Shown here: piece by piece, positions 45,499 to 54,615 of the stretch
Layout of the letters: every line of letters starts with the position of its first letter
Position numbering within the stretch: position 1 is the first letter of the stretch
Made by a program: the position numbers and the translations under genes
Notes under the pieces: model-generated
What the model was told of the DNA's origin: nothing
Databases searched by the model: none
The model's input: only the letters and a program-made list of their open reading frames with translations
Source: Chryseobacterium sediminis
GTDB lineage: Bacteria; Bacteroidota; Bacteroidia; Flavobacteriales; Weeksellaceae
Length of the DNA: 64,000 nucleotides
Assembly (NCBI RefSeq): GCF_008386505.1
Contig: NZ_VUNZ01000004.1
Location: 62,001-126,000, forward strand
Reading direction: 5' to 3'

Positions 45499-46209
45499 TT
45501 ATAAACTCTTTATTGCTGATTCCAAAGCCAGTTCCATCATTGGATTCAACGCTTTTTCTCTTTCATCAGCAGAGATCTTTTCATGGGTAGGAATGATATC
45601 CGTTACCGTAAGAATAGTCGCGGCATTTTTTCCTAAATGTTGAGCATTGGCAAATAAACCGAATGCTTCCATTTCTACTGCAGGACAGTTGTATTTTGTA
45701 GCAATTTCAGGAGTTGCAGGATCTTTTCTGTAGAAAATATCACTACTGTGAATGTTGATTGCCTTAGCATTCAATGATAATTCTTTAGCCGTTTCATTGA
45801 TGGTGCTAAAGATATTCCCCTGATGAGGAAGAATTTCATCTTCAATTCCCCATGCATATTTGGCGTAAGTACTTTCGCTGGCTGCTTTATCAATATTTAA
45901 AATATCAAAAAGTTTAAGATCTGTATTGTAAGCACCACAAGTCCCGATTCTGATGATCGTATCTACTTCATATTCTGTAAACAGTTCAAAAGAATAAATC
46001 CCGATACTTGGGAATCCCATTCCACTAGCTCCTACAGTGATTTCCTTACCCTTATAAAGACCTGTATAATAAAAAATACCTCTGGTTTTGCTTACCAGTT
46101 TAGCGTTTTCTAAATAATTTTCAGCAATATACTGTGCGCGAAGCGGATCCCCCGGCTGCAATACTACTTTAGCAATTTCTCCTTTTTTTGCACTGATGTG
46201 AATACTCAT
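45499..46209 (-). CDS. deoD: Purine-nucleoside phosphorylase, DeoD type
   Basis: 236 residues from ATG at 46209 (MSIHISAKKGEIA); an upstream ATG in frame adds 18 residues not typical of the family. Signatures are LQPGDPLRAQYIAE, RIGTCGAYN, PAVEMEAFGLF and LTVTDIIPTHEKIS (catalytic Asp in the TVTD-type motif). It cleaves purine nucleosides with phosphate in the cytoplasm. Single gene. Confidence 0.94.
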   Translation of the reverse strand: MSIHISAKKGEIAKVVLQPGDPLRAQYIAENYLENAKLVSKTRGIFYYTGLYKGKEITVGASGMGFPSIGIYSFELFTEYEVDTIIRIGTCGAYNTDLKLFDILNIDKAASESTYAKYAWGIEDEILPHQGNIFSTINETAKELSLNAKAINIHSSDIFYRKDPATPEIATKYNCPAVEMEAFGLFANAQHLGKNAATILTVTDIIPTHEKISADEREKALNPMMELALESAIKSL

Positions 46210-46286
46210 AATGTTTTTTTGAATGGGACAAAGATAGCAAATATGTGAATAGTGAACAGACAATCCGGTATCATATCATTTTTTAT

Positions 46287-47159
46287 CTATTGCATTTCGG
46301 AGGTACTGATGGGTTCTGCATTCTTCCTGAACTGTGTTGGAGGAATATTTTTAATTTTCTTAAAAACTCTGTTATAATAAGGAATATCACTAAACCCCGA
46401 AGCAATACAGATTTCTGCTACAGACAATTTTGTCTTCAATAACATTTGGCAGGAAGACTCAATTCTAAATTCTGTCAGATAGGTGAAAAAAGATTTTCCG
46501 GTCATTTTTTTGAAGAAAACACAGAATGAAGATTTTTGCATTCCTACAGATCTGGAGATCTCTTCCAGGGTAATATTCCGCTGAAAATTATTTAAAATGA
46601 AAAGATATATTTCCTGCAGCTTTTTTTCTTTTTTGTTTTCAGAAACAGGTCTTCCAACAATCTGCATTTTTTTACAATAAGAAATTAATTCCAATAATTG
46701 TATGAAAGAAGAAAGTCTTTCAATACTATTCTGTTCAATCATGGAAGTCATTAAGGTCTGAAGCCTTTCTAACAGTTCATTTTGAAAAGAAACCGCATTT
46801 TCATTGCTTTGAATTTCAGAAATACTGTTCATCAGTTCAGGGAAAATATTTTTGCAGTTTTCTAAAAAATCGTTTTCAAAAACAATTGTAATATTCTCAA
46901 TTTTACCTTCGTTGTCATAAACAGATTCATCAAAAGACCAGCAATGCGGAATGTTGGGAGGAATCAGAATAATTTCACCTTTTGAAAAATTTTCCACAAT
47001 ATCACCAATAATTCTTACACCGCTTCCTGTTATAATATAAGACAATTCCCAGGTTTCCTGCTGGTGTAATGGGACCTGCTGATTCCATTTGATATGAACA
47101 TGATCGAAATGAAAAGTATGGGTTCTTGCTTTTGGATAATATTTTAAATTTTGCTTCAT
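46287..47159 (-). CDS. AraC-family regulator with N-terminal cupin
   Basis: 290 residues from ATG at 47159 (MKQNLKYYPKARTHTFHF); an upstream ATG in frame would add a hydrophobic 20-residue tail that is not expected in a soluble regulator. Residues about 10-100 form a cupin-like sensor (GEIILIPPNIPHCWSF). The C-terminus is an AraC helix-turn-helix (LEEISRSVGMQKSSFCVFFKKMTG and EICIASGFSDIPYYNRVFKKI). It is divergent from the acyltransferase gene, which it may regulate. Confidence 0.88.
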   Translation of the reverse strand: MKQNLKYYPKARTHTFHFDHVHIKWNQQVPLHQQETWELSYIITGSGVRIIGDIVENFSKGEIILIPPNIPHCWSFDESVYDNEGKIENITIVFENDFLENCKNIFPELMNSISEIQSNENAVSFQNELLERLQTLMTSMIEQNSIERLSSFIQLLELISYCKKMQIVGRPVSENKKEKKLQEIYLFILNNFQRNITLEEISRSVGMQKSSFCVFFKKMTGKSFFTYLTEFRIESSCQMLLKTKLSVAEICIASGFSDIPYYNRVFKKIKNIPPTQFRKNAEPISTSEMQ

Positions 47160-47268
47160 TAAAAAAATAATAATCACAATAATGTAAATATAAGACAATG
47201 ATTGGAAAATATAGAACAAACTTTTTGAAGTAAGACCTTCTATTTTTGCATCAAATCTTTATGAAAGT

Positions 47269-48411
47269 ATGAATCAAACGTTATCTGTTTCTCAGTCTAA
47301 GCCTCATTATGAAATTCTTGACGGCCTCCGTGGTGTAGCTGCCATCATGGTTGTATTTTTCCATGTTTTTGAAACGTTTTCCAATGGAGATCATACAAAG
47401 CAGATTATTAATCACGGATATCTGGCAGTAGATTTTTTCTTTATGCTTTCGGGATATGTGATCAGTTATGCTTATGATAACCGATGGAACAACATGACGT
47501 TGAAAGACTTTTTTATCCGTCGTCTTGTAAGATTACAGCCGATGATCATTATTGGCTCTTTGGTAGGGGCAGTTTTATTCTATTTTCAACACTCTGAAGG
47601 TTTGGGATGGGGCGGGATTTCCGCTACTCCTGTTTGGAAATTATTATTGGTAATGTTCATTGGAATGACGGTTATTCCGGTAGGTAAAAGTCTTGACATC
47701 AGAGGTTGGAATGAAATGCACCCTTTGAACGGGCCGTCGTGGTCACTTTTTTTTGAATATATCGCCAATATTGTGTATGCTTTGGTGCTAAGAAGAGTTT
47801 CCAAAATCGTATTAGGAATTCTGGTGTTGATTTCAGCCGGGTTTACTATCTATTATGCATTTACAAACCCAAATGGCGATATCATCGGAGGCTGGTCTAT
47901 TGATGATGCCACACAGATGAAAATAGGTTTTACAAGGTTAGCGTTTCCTTTTTTGATGGGAATATTTTTGGCAAGAGCAGTTTCATTGAAATTTACAAAA
48001 AATGCTTTTTTTACAACCAGTATTTTATTGATTGTTTTATTTGCATTTCCCCGTTTAGGAGGAACTACTGCTCATTGGCAGAATGCTTTTTATGAATGTT
48101 TTGTCTTAATGATTATGTTCCCGGTTGTTATTTTGCTGGGAGCAGGAGGAAAAGTTACCAATGAAAAAAGAAACCGGTTCTGCAAGTTTTTAGGAGATAT
48201 TTCATACCCGATATATATCACCCATTTCCCATTGGTGTATGTCTATATGGCCTGGGTTGTAAATGGAAAACACACACTGGAAGAACCTCAATCATGGATT
48301 TTAGGATTCATAACTGTATCCATTTCAATGATTTTAGCATACTGTTTTATGAAATTCTACGATGTCCCTGTAAGAAAATGGTTAAACCAAAAATTAATTT
48401 CAAAAAAATAA
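47269..48411 (+). CDS. Membrane acyltransferase (acyltransferase_3 family)
   Basis: 380 residues with about 10 membrane helices. The N-terminal signature YEILDGLRGVAAIMVVFFHVFE (catalytic His in the FFH region) and DFFFMLSGYVISYAY mark this O-acyltransferase family, which modifies sugars and lipids at the membrane. A -7 box TATTTTTG lies at 47241-47248. Followed after 6 bases by a VOC gene. Confidence 0.9.
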   Translation: MNQTLSVSQSKPHYEILDGLRGVAAIMVVFFHVFETFSNGDHTKQIINHGYLAVDFFFMLSGYVISYAYDNRWNNMTLKDFFIRRLVRLQPMIIIGSLVGAVLFYFQHSEGLGWGGISATPVWKLLLVMFIGMTVIPVGKSLDIRGWNEMHPLNGPSWSLFFEYIANIVYALVLRRVSKIVLGILVLISAGFTIYYAFTNPNGDIIGGWSIDDATQMKIGFTRLAFPFLMGIFLARAVSLKFTKNAFFTTSILLIVLFAFPRLGGTTAHWQNAFYECFVLMIMFPVVILLGAGGKVTNEKRNRFCKFLGDISYPIYITHFPLVYVYMAWVVNGKHTLEEPQSWILGFITVSISMILAYCFMKFYDVPVRKWLNQKLISKK

Positions 48412-48417
48412 AAAGAA

Positions 48418-48807
48418 ATGAAAATAGAACATATTGCCATTTGGGTGAAAGACCTTGAAAAATCAAGAGTATTTTACCAGAAATATTTTGGAGCCGTTTC
48501 CAATGAAAAATACCATAATCCTGTCAAAAATTTTCAATCTTATTTTTTAAGTTTTAATAATGGCTGCCGACTTGAAATCATGACAAGACCGGATATCAGA
48601 GAAAGCGAAAACTCTTATGAAGCCCAACAATATGGAATTATTCATCTCGCATTTTCCGTAGACAGCAAAGAAAAAGTAGATGAACTTACGGAGAGGTTGA
48701 GAAAAGACAGATACACCGTTGCCGGAGAACCTCGTACTACTGGAGACGGTTATTATGAAAGTGTAATCCTTGATCCTGAAAATAATATCATTGAAATTGT
48801 AGCCTAG
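48418..48807 (+). CDS. VOC-family (glyoxalase-like) protein
   Basis: 129 residues, one VOC module: MKIEHIAIWVKDLEKSRVFY, GIIHLAFSVDSKEKV and SVILDPENNIIEIVA. Metal ligands (His, His, Glu) are in the usual places. Close spacing (6 bases) makes it part of the acyltransferase transcript. Substrate unknown. Confidence 0.88.
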   Translation: MKIEHIAIWVKDLEKSRVFYQKYFGAVSNEKYHNPVKNFQSYFLSFNNGCRLEIMTRPDIRESENSYEAQQYGIIHLAFSVDSKEKVDELTERLRKDRYTVAGEPRTTGDGYYESVILDPENNIIEIVA

Positions 48808-48864
48808 ACTGTCATTGCGAGAAATTTCAGCAACCAAACAGTCTTCTCAGAATAAATGAACGGG

Positions 48865-49078
48865 TTGGAAACGCGAAGGCGCAAAGATATTAAACATTCC
48901 GCTGTTTTAAGGCGCAAGAACATTTCGACTTCGCTCAATGTAAGATTTCAGCAAAGATATTTCGTAATGATTTGCTTTATTAGAATTATAGTTCACTGTA
49001 TTAAATTTTATCGAAGATAAAATCTTTGCGCCTTACTACATTGCATATATTAAATTTTGCGCCTTTGCGTTTTCCAAC
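48865..49078. repeat. Inverted-repeat element upstream of the MoxR-bpX operon
   Basis: About 214 bp, no coding frame. Ends are near-complementary: TTGGAAACGCGAAGGCGCAAA on the left and TTTGCGCCTTTGCGTTTTCCAA on the right. Inside is a second hairpin, ATTTTATC-GAA-GATAAAAT. A relative with the same right end and the same inner hairpin lies at 57325-57526, just past the operon. It fills most of the 349-base gap here. Confidence 0.75.
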
Positions 49079-49141
49079 AATTTAATTCCACATTTAACAT
49101 CAATCTTCCCCACAAAAATTTTATTCTCAGCGAAATAATTT

Positions 49142-49149
49142 TATTTTTG
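49142..49149 (+). promoter_or_regulatory. -7 promoter box of the MoxR-bpX operon
   Basis: TATTTTTG lies 7 bases before the first ATG of the operon, with a TTTT about 19 bases upstream in the -33 position. It implies a very short 5' leader. Confidence 0.5.
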
Positions 49150-49156
49150 TTAGATC

Positions 49157-49813
49157 ATGGAAACCAAGTCACCGTTTTTAGACACGATCTTTTTGCTTCG
49201 TAAGGAAGAATGTATTACTCTTTTCTCAAGCTTACAGCAAATCTCCCCTCAGGAAGAGGCGGAAGCAGGAGTGTATTTTGAAACAGAATTTGAAAAAGAA
49301 AGGCTTGAGTTTCTATCCGATCAACTGATCTGCAACAAAGAAACTGCCGTATGGGCCGCAAAAATTCTCTATCACAGCGCACAGCTTTATCTCATTAGAG
49401 AAAATACTGAAAAAAATATTGGAAATCTTATTCCTGAGTTTAAAGGAACAAGGGATATTTCTTCTGTCTTATCCGCAGACTTGTCACTAAGGTTTTTGCC
49501 ACAGGTGATTGTTGCTTTAAATACAGTAGATCCCGAAGATACTCTGATCCCTATGCTGGAAAATATTCTCGTACAGTTTCACTATTCAGGAATAGGGTAT
49601 GATCTTGACCTGAAAAATGTAAATTGGCAGGAAGAATTGAAGGACAAAACCTACAGAAAATTATATCTGGAAAGAATTGTTGAAAAAAAAGATTATAAAT
49701 TGGCGGAAATTCCGTTCATTAATAAACTGATAACAGCCGAATTCGGAATACATAAAGACGCATTCTGGCGAGAACTAAAAACTATAACCGAAGACCATAA
49801 TGAAAACGTATGA
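49157..49813 (+). CDS. First gene of the MoxR-bpX-type operon, unknown role
   Basis: 218 residues, soluble, mostly helical and acidic. No motif recognised. Similar small helical proteins accompany MoxR/vWA/beta-propeller ternary systems, and position suggests that membership. Its last codons overlap the next gene by 14 bases, and all seven genes of the run overlap or nearly so, so this is one operon. Confidence 0.65.
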   Translation: METKSPFLDTIFLLRKEECITLFSSLQQISPQEEAEAGVYFETEFEKERLEFLSDQLICNKETAVWAAKILYHSAQLYLIRENTEKNIGNLIPEFKGTRDISSVLSADLSLRFLPQVIVALNTVDPEDTLIPMLENILVQFHYSGIGYDLDLKNVNWQEELKDKTYRKLYLERIVEKKDYKLAEIPFINKLITAEFGIHKDAFWRELKTITEDHNENV

Positions 49814-50381
49814 CAATGTATTTGAATTTTTAACTGACCCTACAAAAGAAACCTTCCTGAAGTGTCGTGAACTGGTGATTAATGATCCCGAATATGACCC
49901 GTATTCGGAAGATATTGAAAACATACAGGATTTACTCAATGAAGGGAAATTTGAAGATGTTATCCAATATGTAAATGTCAATATTCTACTAAGTCCCAGA
50001 GCCCATATCTATAAATATTTTGCATACAAGGAATTGGGTGATGAAAAAGGAGGAAATATCGAGGTGGCAATCGCTCAGATTATTTTTGAATGCCTTGAAA
50101 AGACAGGAGACGGAACCAAAGATTCTCCGTATATTATTACCAGAATTTCCGATGAAAGGGATCTGATAAGACATCACCTCAATAAACAGGATGTATCACA
50201 GAATCTGGTTAAAGATGGAGATAAGATTATGGATGCACTTACACTCGATGATGGAACGCAGCTATACTTCGATATCAAAGATCCTTATCAGAGACTTGCT
50301 TTTTCATTCAGCAAAAGAAATGATCGGGAAGAAAATAAAGAAGAAGAGAAACCCCAAAAGAAAAAGTGGTGGAAATTTTAA
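49800..50381 (+). CDS. Second gene of the MoxR-bpX-type operon, unknown role
   Basis: 193 residues. An N-terminal helical part, a middle with ALTLDDGTQLYFDIKDPYQRL, and a very charged Glu/Lys C-terminal tail ending in KKKWWKF. Family not recognised. It overlaps the first gene and ends 12 bases before the MoxR ATPase. Confidence 0.6.
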   Translation: MKTYDNVFEFLTDPTKETFLKCRELVINDPEYDPYSEDIENIQDLLNEGKFEDVIQYVNVNILLSPRAHIYKYFAYKELGDEKGGNIEVAIAQIIFECLEKTGDGTKDSPYIITRISDERDLIRHHLNKQDVSQNLVKDGDKIMDALTLDDGTQLYFDIKDPYQRLAFSFSKRNDREENKEEEKPQKKKWWKF

Positions 50382-50393
50382 TTTTTTAAAACA

Positions 50394-51527
50394 ATGAACC
50401 AGAATATCAATCAACTCAATACAGTTCTTAATTACGTAAAAGAAACTTTTGTAGGCAAAAATGATGTCGTAGATCTGTTGGGAATATGTCTTTTGGCAAG
50501 AGAAAATGCTTTTTTGTACGGGCCTCCGGGTACGGCAAAATCGGCTATTGTAAGAACCCTGGCGAAAACAGTAAAAGACGGAAAAAATTTTGAATATCTA
50601 TTAACCCGCTTCACAGAACCGAACGAAATTTTCGGACCTTTTGATATCAGAAAACTGAAAGAAGGAGAACTTCTAACCAATACAGAAGGTATGATGCCTG
50701 AAGCTTCCATGGTGTTTCTGGATGAAATCTTCAATGCCAACTCTGCTATTCTGAATTCACTTCTGATGGCGCTCAACGAAAAAATCTTTAAAAGAGGAAA
50801 AGAAACAAAACATTTACCTGCACTGATGTTTGTAGGAGCAAGTAACGTACTTCCCGAAGATGAAGCATTGAACGCGTTATTTGACCGTTTTCTGGTAAGA
50901 ATTAATGTAGATTACGTTAATCCGGAACTCTTACAACAAGTACTTTTAGCCGGAAGAAAACTGGAAAACGAAGAAGAAACGGAAATTCCGGAAATTCATG
51001 CTGATGAGATCAGACAGCTTCAGAATCTGTGCAGAACAATAGACCTTAAACCCATCTATGAAGTTTATCTGAATACCATTATGAGTCTTCGGAATACAGG
51101 AATTGCTATTTCAGACCGTAGAGCAGTGAAACTTCAGAACCTGATTGCTGCAAGTGCCCTGATTTGTGGAAGAAAAGAAGCGGTGCTTTCTGACCTTTGG
51201 GTATTAAAACACATCTGGGATACAGAAGAACAGATTGAAATTCTGGAAGGTATTATCAACAGGACCATAGAGAAAGATGATCACCCTGATTCCCATCCTC
51301 AGGCGATGCACAACAAAACTCCCAATCCTGAGGAAGTCATGAAAGATGTGACAATTCTTGTGGAAAAATGGAATGGCGGAATGTTGAGCTTTGAAGAACA
51401 GAATGTAATAAAAGATAAACTGAGATACCTGCAGACCCGTTGTGACTGGATCAGAAATCCGGAACAGAAGCAGTATATTCAGCAAGAAATTGAAACCTTA
51501 TGGCAGAAGATCCTTCAAAGCGTTTAA
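50394..51527 (+). CDS. MoxR-family AAA+ ATPase
   Basis: 377 residues. Walker A LYGPPGTAKSAIV (about residue 42), Walker B MVFLDEIFNANSAI (about 105), a sensor-1-like region LMFVGASNVLPEDE and the ALFDRFLVRI arginine-finger stretch. This is the MoxR/RavA type, which works with vWA proteins to remodel targets. Here the vWA-type partner is two genes downstream. It overlaps the next gene by 28 bases. Confidence 0.93.
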   Translation: MNQNINQLNTVLNYVKETFVGKNDVVDLLGICLLARENAFLYGPPGTAKSAIVRTLAKTVKDGKNFEYLLTRFTEPNEIFGPFDIRKLKEGELLTNTEGMMPEASMVFLDEIFNANSAILNSLLMALNEKIFKRGKETKHLPALMFVGASNVLPEDEALNALFDRFLVRINVDYVNPELLQQVLLAGRKLENEEETEIPEIHADEIRQLQNLCRTIDLKPIYEVYLNTIMSLRNTGIAISDRRAVKLQNLIAASALICGRKEAVLSDLWVLKHIWDTEEQIEILEGIINRTIEKDDHPDSHPQAMHNKTPNPEEVMKDVTILVEKWNGGMLSFEEQNVIKDKLRYLQTRCDWIRNPEQKQYIQQEIETLWQKILQSV

Positions 51528-52246
51528 AAGAATTCTGGGCAGAACTTCCCCGTGCTGATGAAGATTTTCTGGGCTCAATCCGGGACTGGAAAAACGTTCA
51601 GATCGCAGTGGATGAAGATACACTCTGGCTGAAGGGCTTTACCGATGAACAGACAGAAGCTCCGGAAATACAACAGCTGCCGGACTTTATTCTGTATGAA
51701 CTTCGGGAGGGACTTTTATTCAGGAAAGAAGCTTTGGTTCCTAGTAAAAAAATGAGGACAGCATTGCTTTGGATACCTATAGACAAGGCATTACAGCTTA
51801 CTTTTCCACCTTCCAATCAAAACTATTTTGGAATTCAGGAACAGATTAAAGTAAAATTAAAAGATAGCACTGAAGAGCAACCGGTTATCGCCTTATTAAG
51901 CAATATTGATGATATTAAAGAAAGTATCACAACATTACCTAAGTTTAAGCTGGAGAAAATAAAGTGGACTTTGCTGGGAGATAAAGCTCTGTTTTTAGGA
52001 CTTCCCCTGCTAAGTTTTCCCGGGAAGACATATTGGACAAAAGATAACCATTTACTGCCGGCCGGTCTGGATTTTGAATTTAAAAATCTAAGTACGGTCT
52101 TACAGCAGAAATATAATAAAGAACAACCTGAAGGATGGTTGCTTTGGGATGAAAATGGAAACTATCTATTAATAAAAGAAACAGATTTCCGCCCTTTGTC
52201 CATAAGCTCGTTCCGTCTTACAGAAAAATCAAGAGAATGGAATTAA
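51500..52246 (+). CDS. bpX-system accessory protein
   Basis: 248 residues with alternating short beta strands and many Trp and aromatic residues (DEDTLWLKGF, GWLLWDENGNYLLI), as in the partner proteins of MoxR-vWA-beta-propeller ternary systems. Exact bpX number not assigned. The overlap with the ATPase gene (28 bases) and with the next gene (10 bases) shows tight translational coupling. Confidence 0.6.
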   Translation: MAEDPSKRLKEFWAELPRADEDFLGSIRDWKNVQIAVDEDTLWLKGFTDEQTEAPEIQQLPDFILYELREGLLFRKEALVPSKKMRTALLWIPIDKALQLTFPPSNQNYFGIQEQIKVKLKDSTEEQPVIALLSNIDDIKESITTLPKFKLEKIKWTLLGDKALFLGLPLLSFPGKTYWTKDNHLLPAGLDFEFKNLSTVLQQKYNKEQPEGWLLWDENGNYLLIKETDFRPLSISSFRLTEKSREWN

Positions 52247-54615
52247 AGGCCTATTTCCAGTCCTATGAAAATTATTTCTGGGAATGGAAAACTGATGAAG
52301 ATGTTCCCGGTGATTCCGGGTATCATGACAACAACCTTCTCTCGGTTCCGGGAGTGGGAGCAATAGCTTACAGGCCTTATGTGATGGAGATTCTCAAAGA
52401 GCTTCAGCCGCAGGGTTGGCCTCCATTTGGGGCATTGCTTATGGTATTGTACGCGATGCAGGACGGATATATTGATTTTGCCGGACCATTGAGACGTACT
52501 GCTGAGTTTTACAGCATTGGAAATTTTGATTTCAATGCAGAAAAAGAAATTGAATTTCTTGAAAAAATACAATCACTTCCCAATGTTTATAAGCAGAAGC
52601 AAAACAGAATTGTACTACTACAGACCTTATTCAGCAATGGCCACAACAGAATATCTTCAGTGAATGCTGAAGCGAATATCAGAATCTATTATAAGCGGCC
52701 ACAAGAGCTGGCTTCCAGTGCAGAAAAACAACATGCTGGTCCATCTGTTTTAAACAAAGATTTAAGTGCTTTAAATCTGAATGAGAAATTTCCTTCAGTA
52801 CAATCTATCATTGATGCGATGAAAGGTCTTGTTGATGAACCTGAGCTGGATGATGAGGTCATAGTAGAAGAAACAACGGCGGATACCGATAAAGATTTTA
52901 TCAGAGAATTAATTGAAGAACCTAAGACATTTCAGGTGGGAAGCCTGATCAAAAGAATATGGAGCGGCCTGAAAATTCCAATGCGCCACCTGTCTCCCGG
53001 AGAACAGCCTATCGGAGGAATTTCAGATATGACCAACAAAGGTGATTTTCACAGGATGCTTCTTTCCGAGTTTGCCAATGAAGATGACGTCTTCATGAAT
53101 CGGGTAGCCAATAATGAAGCGCTTTACATTCAGAGAGAAATTCCGCCTGAAGAAAATATTTTTGAAAGAATTATTCTGATTGATACCTCCCTCAGAAACT
53201 GGGGAACTCCAAAAGTGCTGGCTTTTGCCTCTGCAATTGCTGTTATCAAACATCCGAAAGCCCATTCTGAATGTAAAGTTTTTGCTTTAGGGCAGGCTGG
53301 TGTTCCGATTGCGCTTAACAAAGTGGAAGAAGTAGTTGAAAACCTTAATCAGGTGAGCCCGGTTCTGGAAGTTTCAGACGCATTGGAAAAGTTTTTTAAT
53401 GAACACCATTCAGAAAAGGATATTGAAGTTTTCTTCATTACCCATCAGGAGAATATGAAGGATGAAAAAATTCAGAGGGTTGTACATCAGAACAGAGACA
53501 GACTTAAGTTTTTGGTGACTACAACATCAGACGGTGAAATTAATTTTTACAAACATCATAAAGGAGCCAGAAAACATATTCAGAAAATAAAACTTCCATT
53601 GCAGGAGCTGTGGGCCAATCCGCCACAACAAAAACAGTCCGTTCATAACTTCAATGGAAAGAAAACAGATCTTCCACAAAACTATCCGGTCTTATTTCCA
53701 ACTCCGGTTAATAAGATCGCTAAGTTTTTATATGAAGGAGAATTTTTCATTCTGAGTTCCAAAAAGCAGTTATTGAAGACTTATCTTTCTGATAACTATT
53801 ATGACAAACATTCTTATGATTACTATAAAACACATCATGGCTGTGAAGTTTTATTTGATAACATTTCCATAAAACCGAAAGGACAGTTTGCCCTGGCAAA
53901 AAACAAACAGCAGCACTTTATTCTGTGTCAGTATCAGTCTGAGCAAAAATTAATATCAAAACTTAATCTTAATACAAGAGAATATTCTGAGCAGAATCTT
54001 ACAGGAATGAATATTCCGGAGTCCTATAAACTTATCTATTTTGGAGGTAGTTTTTATCTCCATCATCCGGACAATTCCACCCATTATAAAATAAACAGGG
54101 ATGGAAATATTTCTGTAGAACCTATTACCGGAAAAGAAAAAGAATTTGAAAAAAATAATATAAAAGCCGAAGCCGAAGTTGCTAAACTGAAAGGAAGCGG
54201 ATTGAAGATTATCAATAATTTCAACAAAATAGGAATCAATCAATATGAAAATCTGGTTATTTCCGGACATGAATTGTACAGTTCTTCAGAAAATACACTG
54301 GATTTTTCCAAAAACAAGTATGATATTAAAATTTTTGCTGAGCAGAACAAAAATAAATTTACATTCCCCGATGGAAGCGAAATTATCACCGATTCACGCG
54401 GAATGCTGACTTTCCGAAGCAGCAGCAAAAGTATTGAAGAATTTTTTATTCCTTCCACAGCTCATGGATTTCTCTCTTTGGCAACCTATACAGAATTCGG
54501 CGGATCAGAATATTATCTTCCGGAACATGCCCTGCTGAAAGTAAGAACAATAGATGATATGTGCGACAGGTTTTTAAAACCGTTTATAGAACAGATTTTG
54601 GATTATGGAGCTTAG
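52237..54615 (+). CDS. vWA/beta-propeller-type protein of the ternary system
   Basis: 792 residues. The central part has a vWA-like strand with a degenerate metal site (IILIDTSLRNWGTPKV, about residue 312), preceded by HLSPGEQPIGGISDM. The C-terminal half (about 480-780) is a series of beta repeats with HFILCQY, FYLHHPDNSTHYK and GHELYSSSENTL, fitting a beta-propeller. It is the predicted partner of the MoxR ATPase. Such systems have been proposed to act in biological conflicts; function here is inferred. Confidence 0.72.
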   Translation: MELKAYFQSYENYFWEWKTDEDVPGDSGYHDNNLLSVPGVGAIAYRPYVMEILKELQPQGWPPFGALLMVLYAMQDGYIDFAGPLRRTAEFYSIGNFDFNAEKEIEFLEKIQSLPNVYKQKQNRIVLLQTLFSNGHNRISSVNAEANIRIYYKRPQELASSAEKQHAGPSVLNKDLSALNLNEKFPSVQSIIDAMKGLVDEPELDDEVIVEETTADTDKDFIRELIEEPKTFQVGSLIKRIWSGLKIPMRHLSPGEQPIGGISDMTNKGDFHRMLLSEFANEDDVFMNRVANNEALYIQREIPPEENIFERIILIDTSLRNWGTPKVLAFASAIAVIKHPKAHSECKVFALGQAGVPIALNKVEEVVENLNQVSPVLEVSDALEKFFNEHHSEKDIEVFFITHQENMKDEKIQRVVHQNRDRLKFLVTTTSDGEINFYKHHKGARKHIQKIKLPLQELWANPPQQKQSVHNFNGKKTDLPQNYPVLFPTPVNKIAKFLYEGEFFILSSKKQLLKTYLSDNYYDKHSYDYYKTHHGCEVLFDNISIKPKGQFALAKNKQQHFILCQYQSEQKLISKLNLNTREYSEQNLTGMNIPESYKLIYFGGSFYLHHPDNSTHYKINRDGNISVEPITGKEKEFEKNNIKAEAEVAKLKGSGLKIINNFNKIGINQYENLVISGHELYSSSENTLDFSKNKYDIKIFAEQNKNKFTFPDGSEIITDSRGMLTFRSSSKSIEEFFIPSTAHGFLSLATYTEFGGSEYYLPEHALLKVRTIDDMCDRFLKPFIEQILDYGA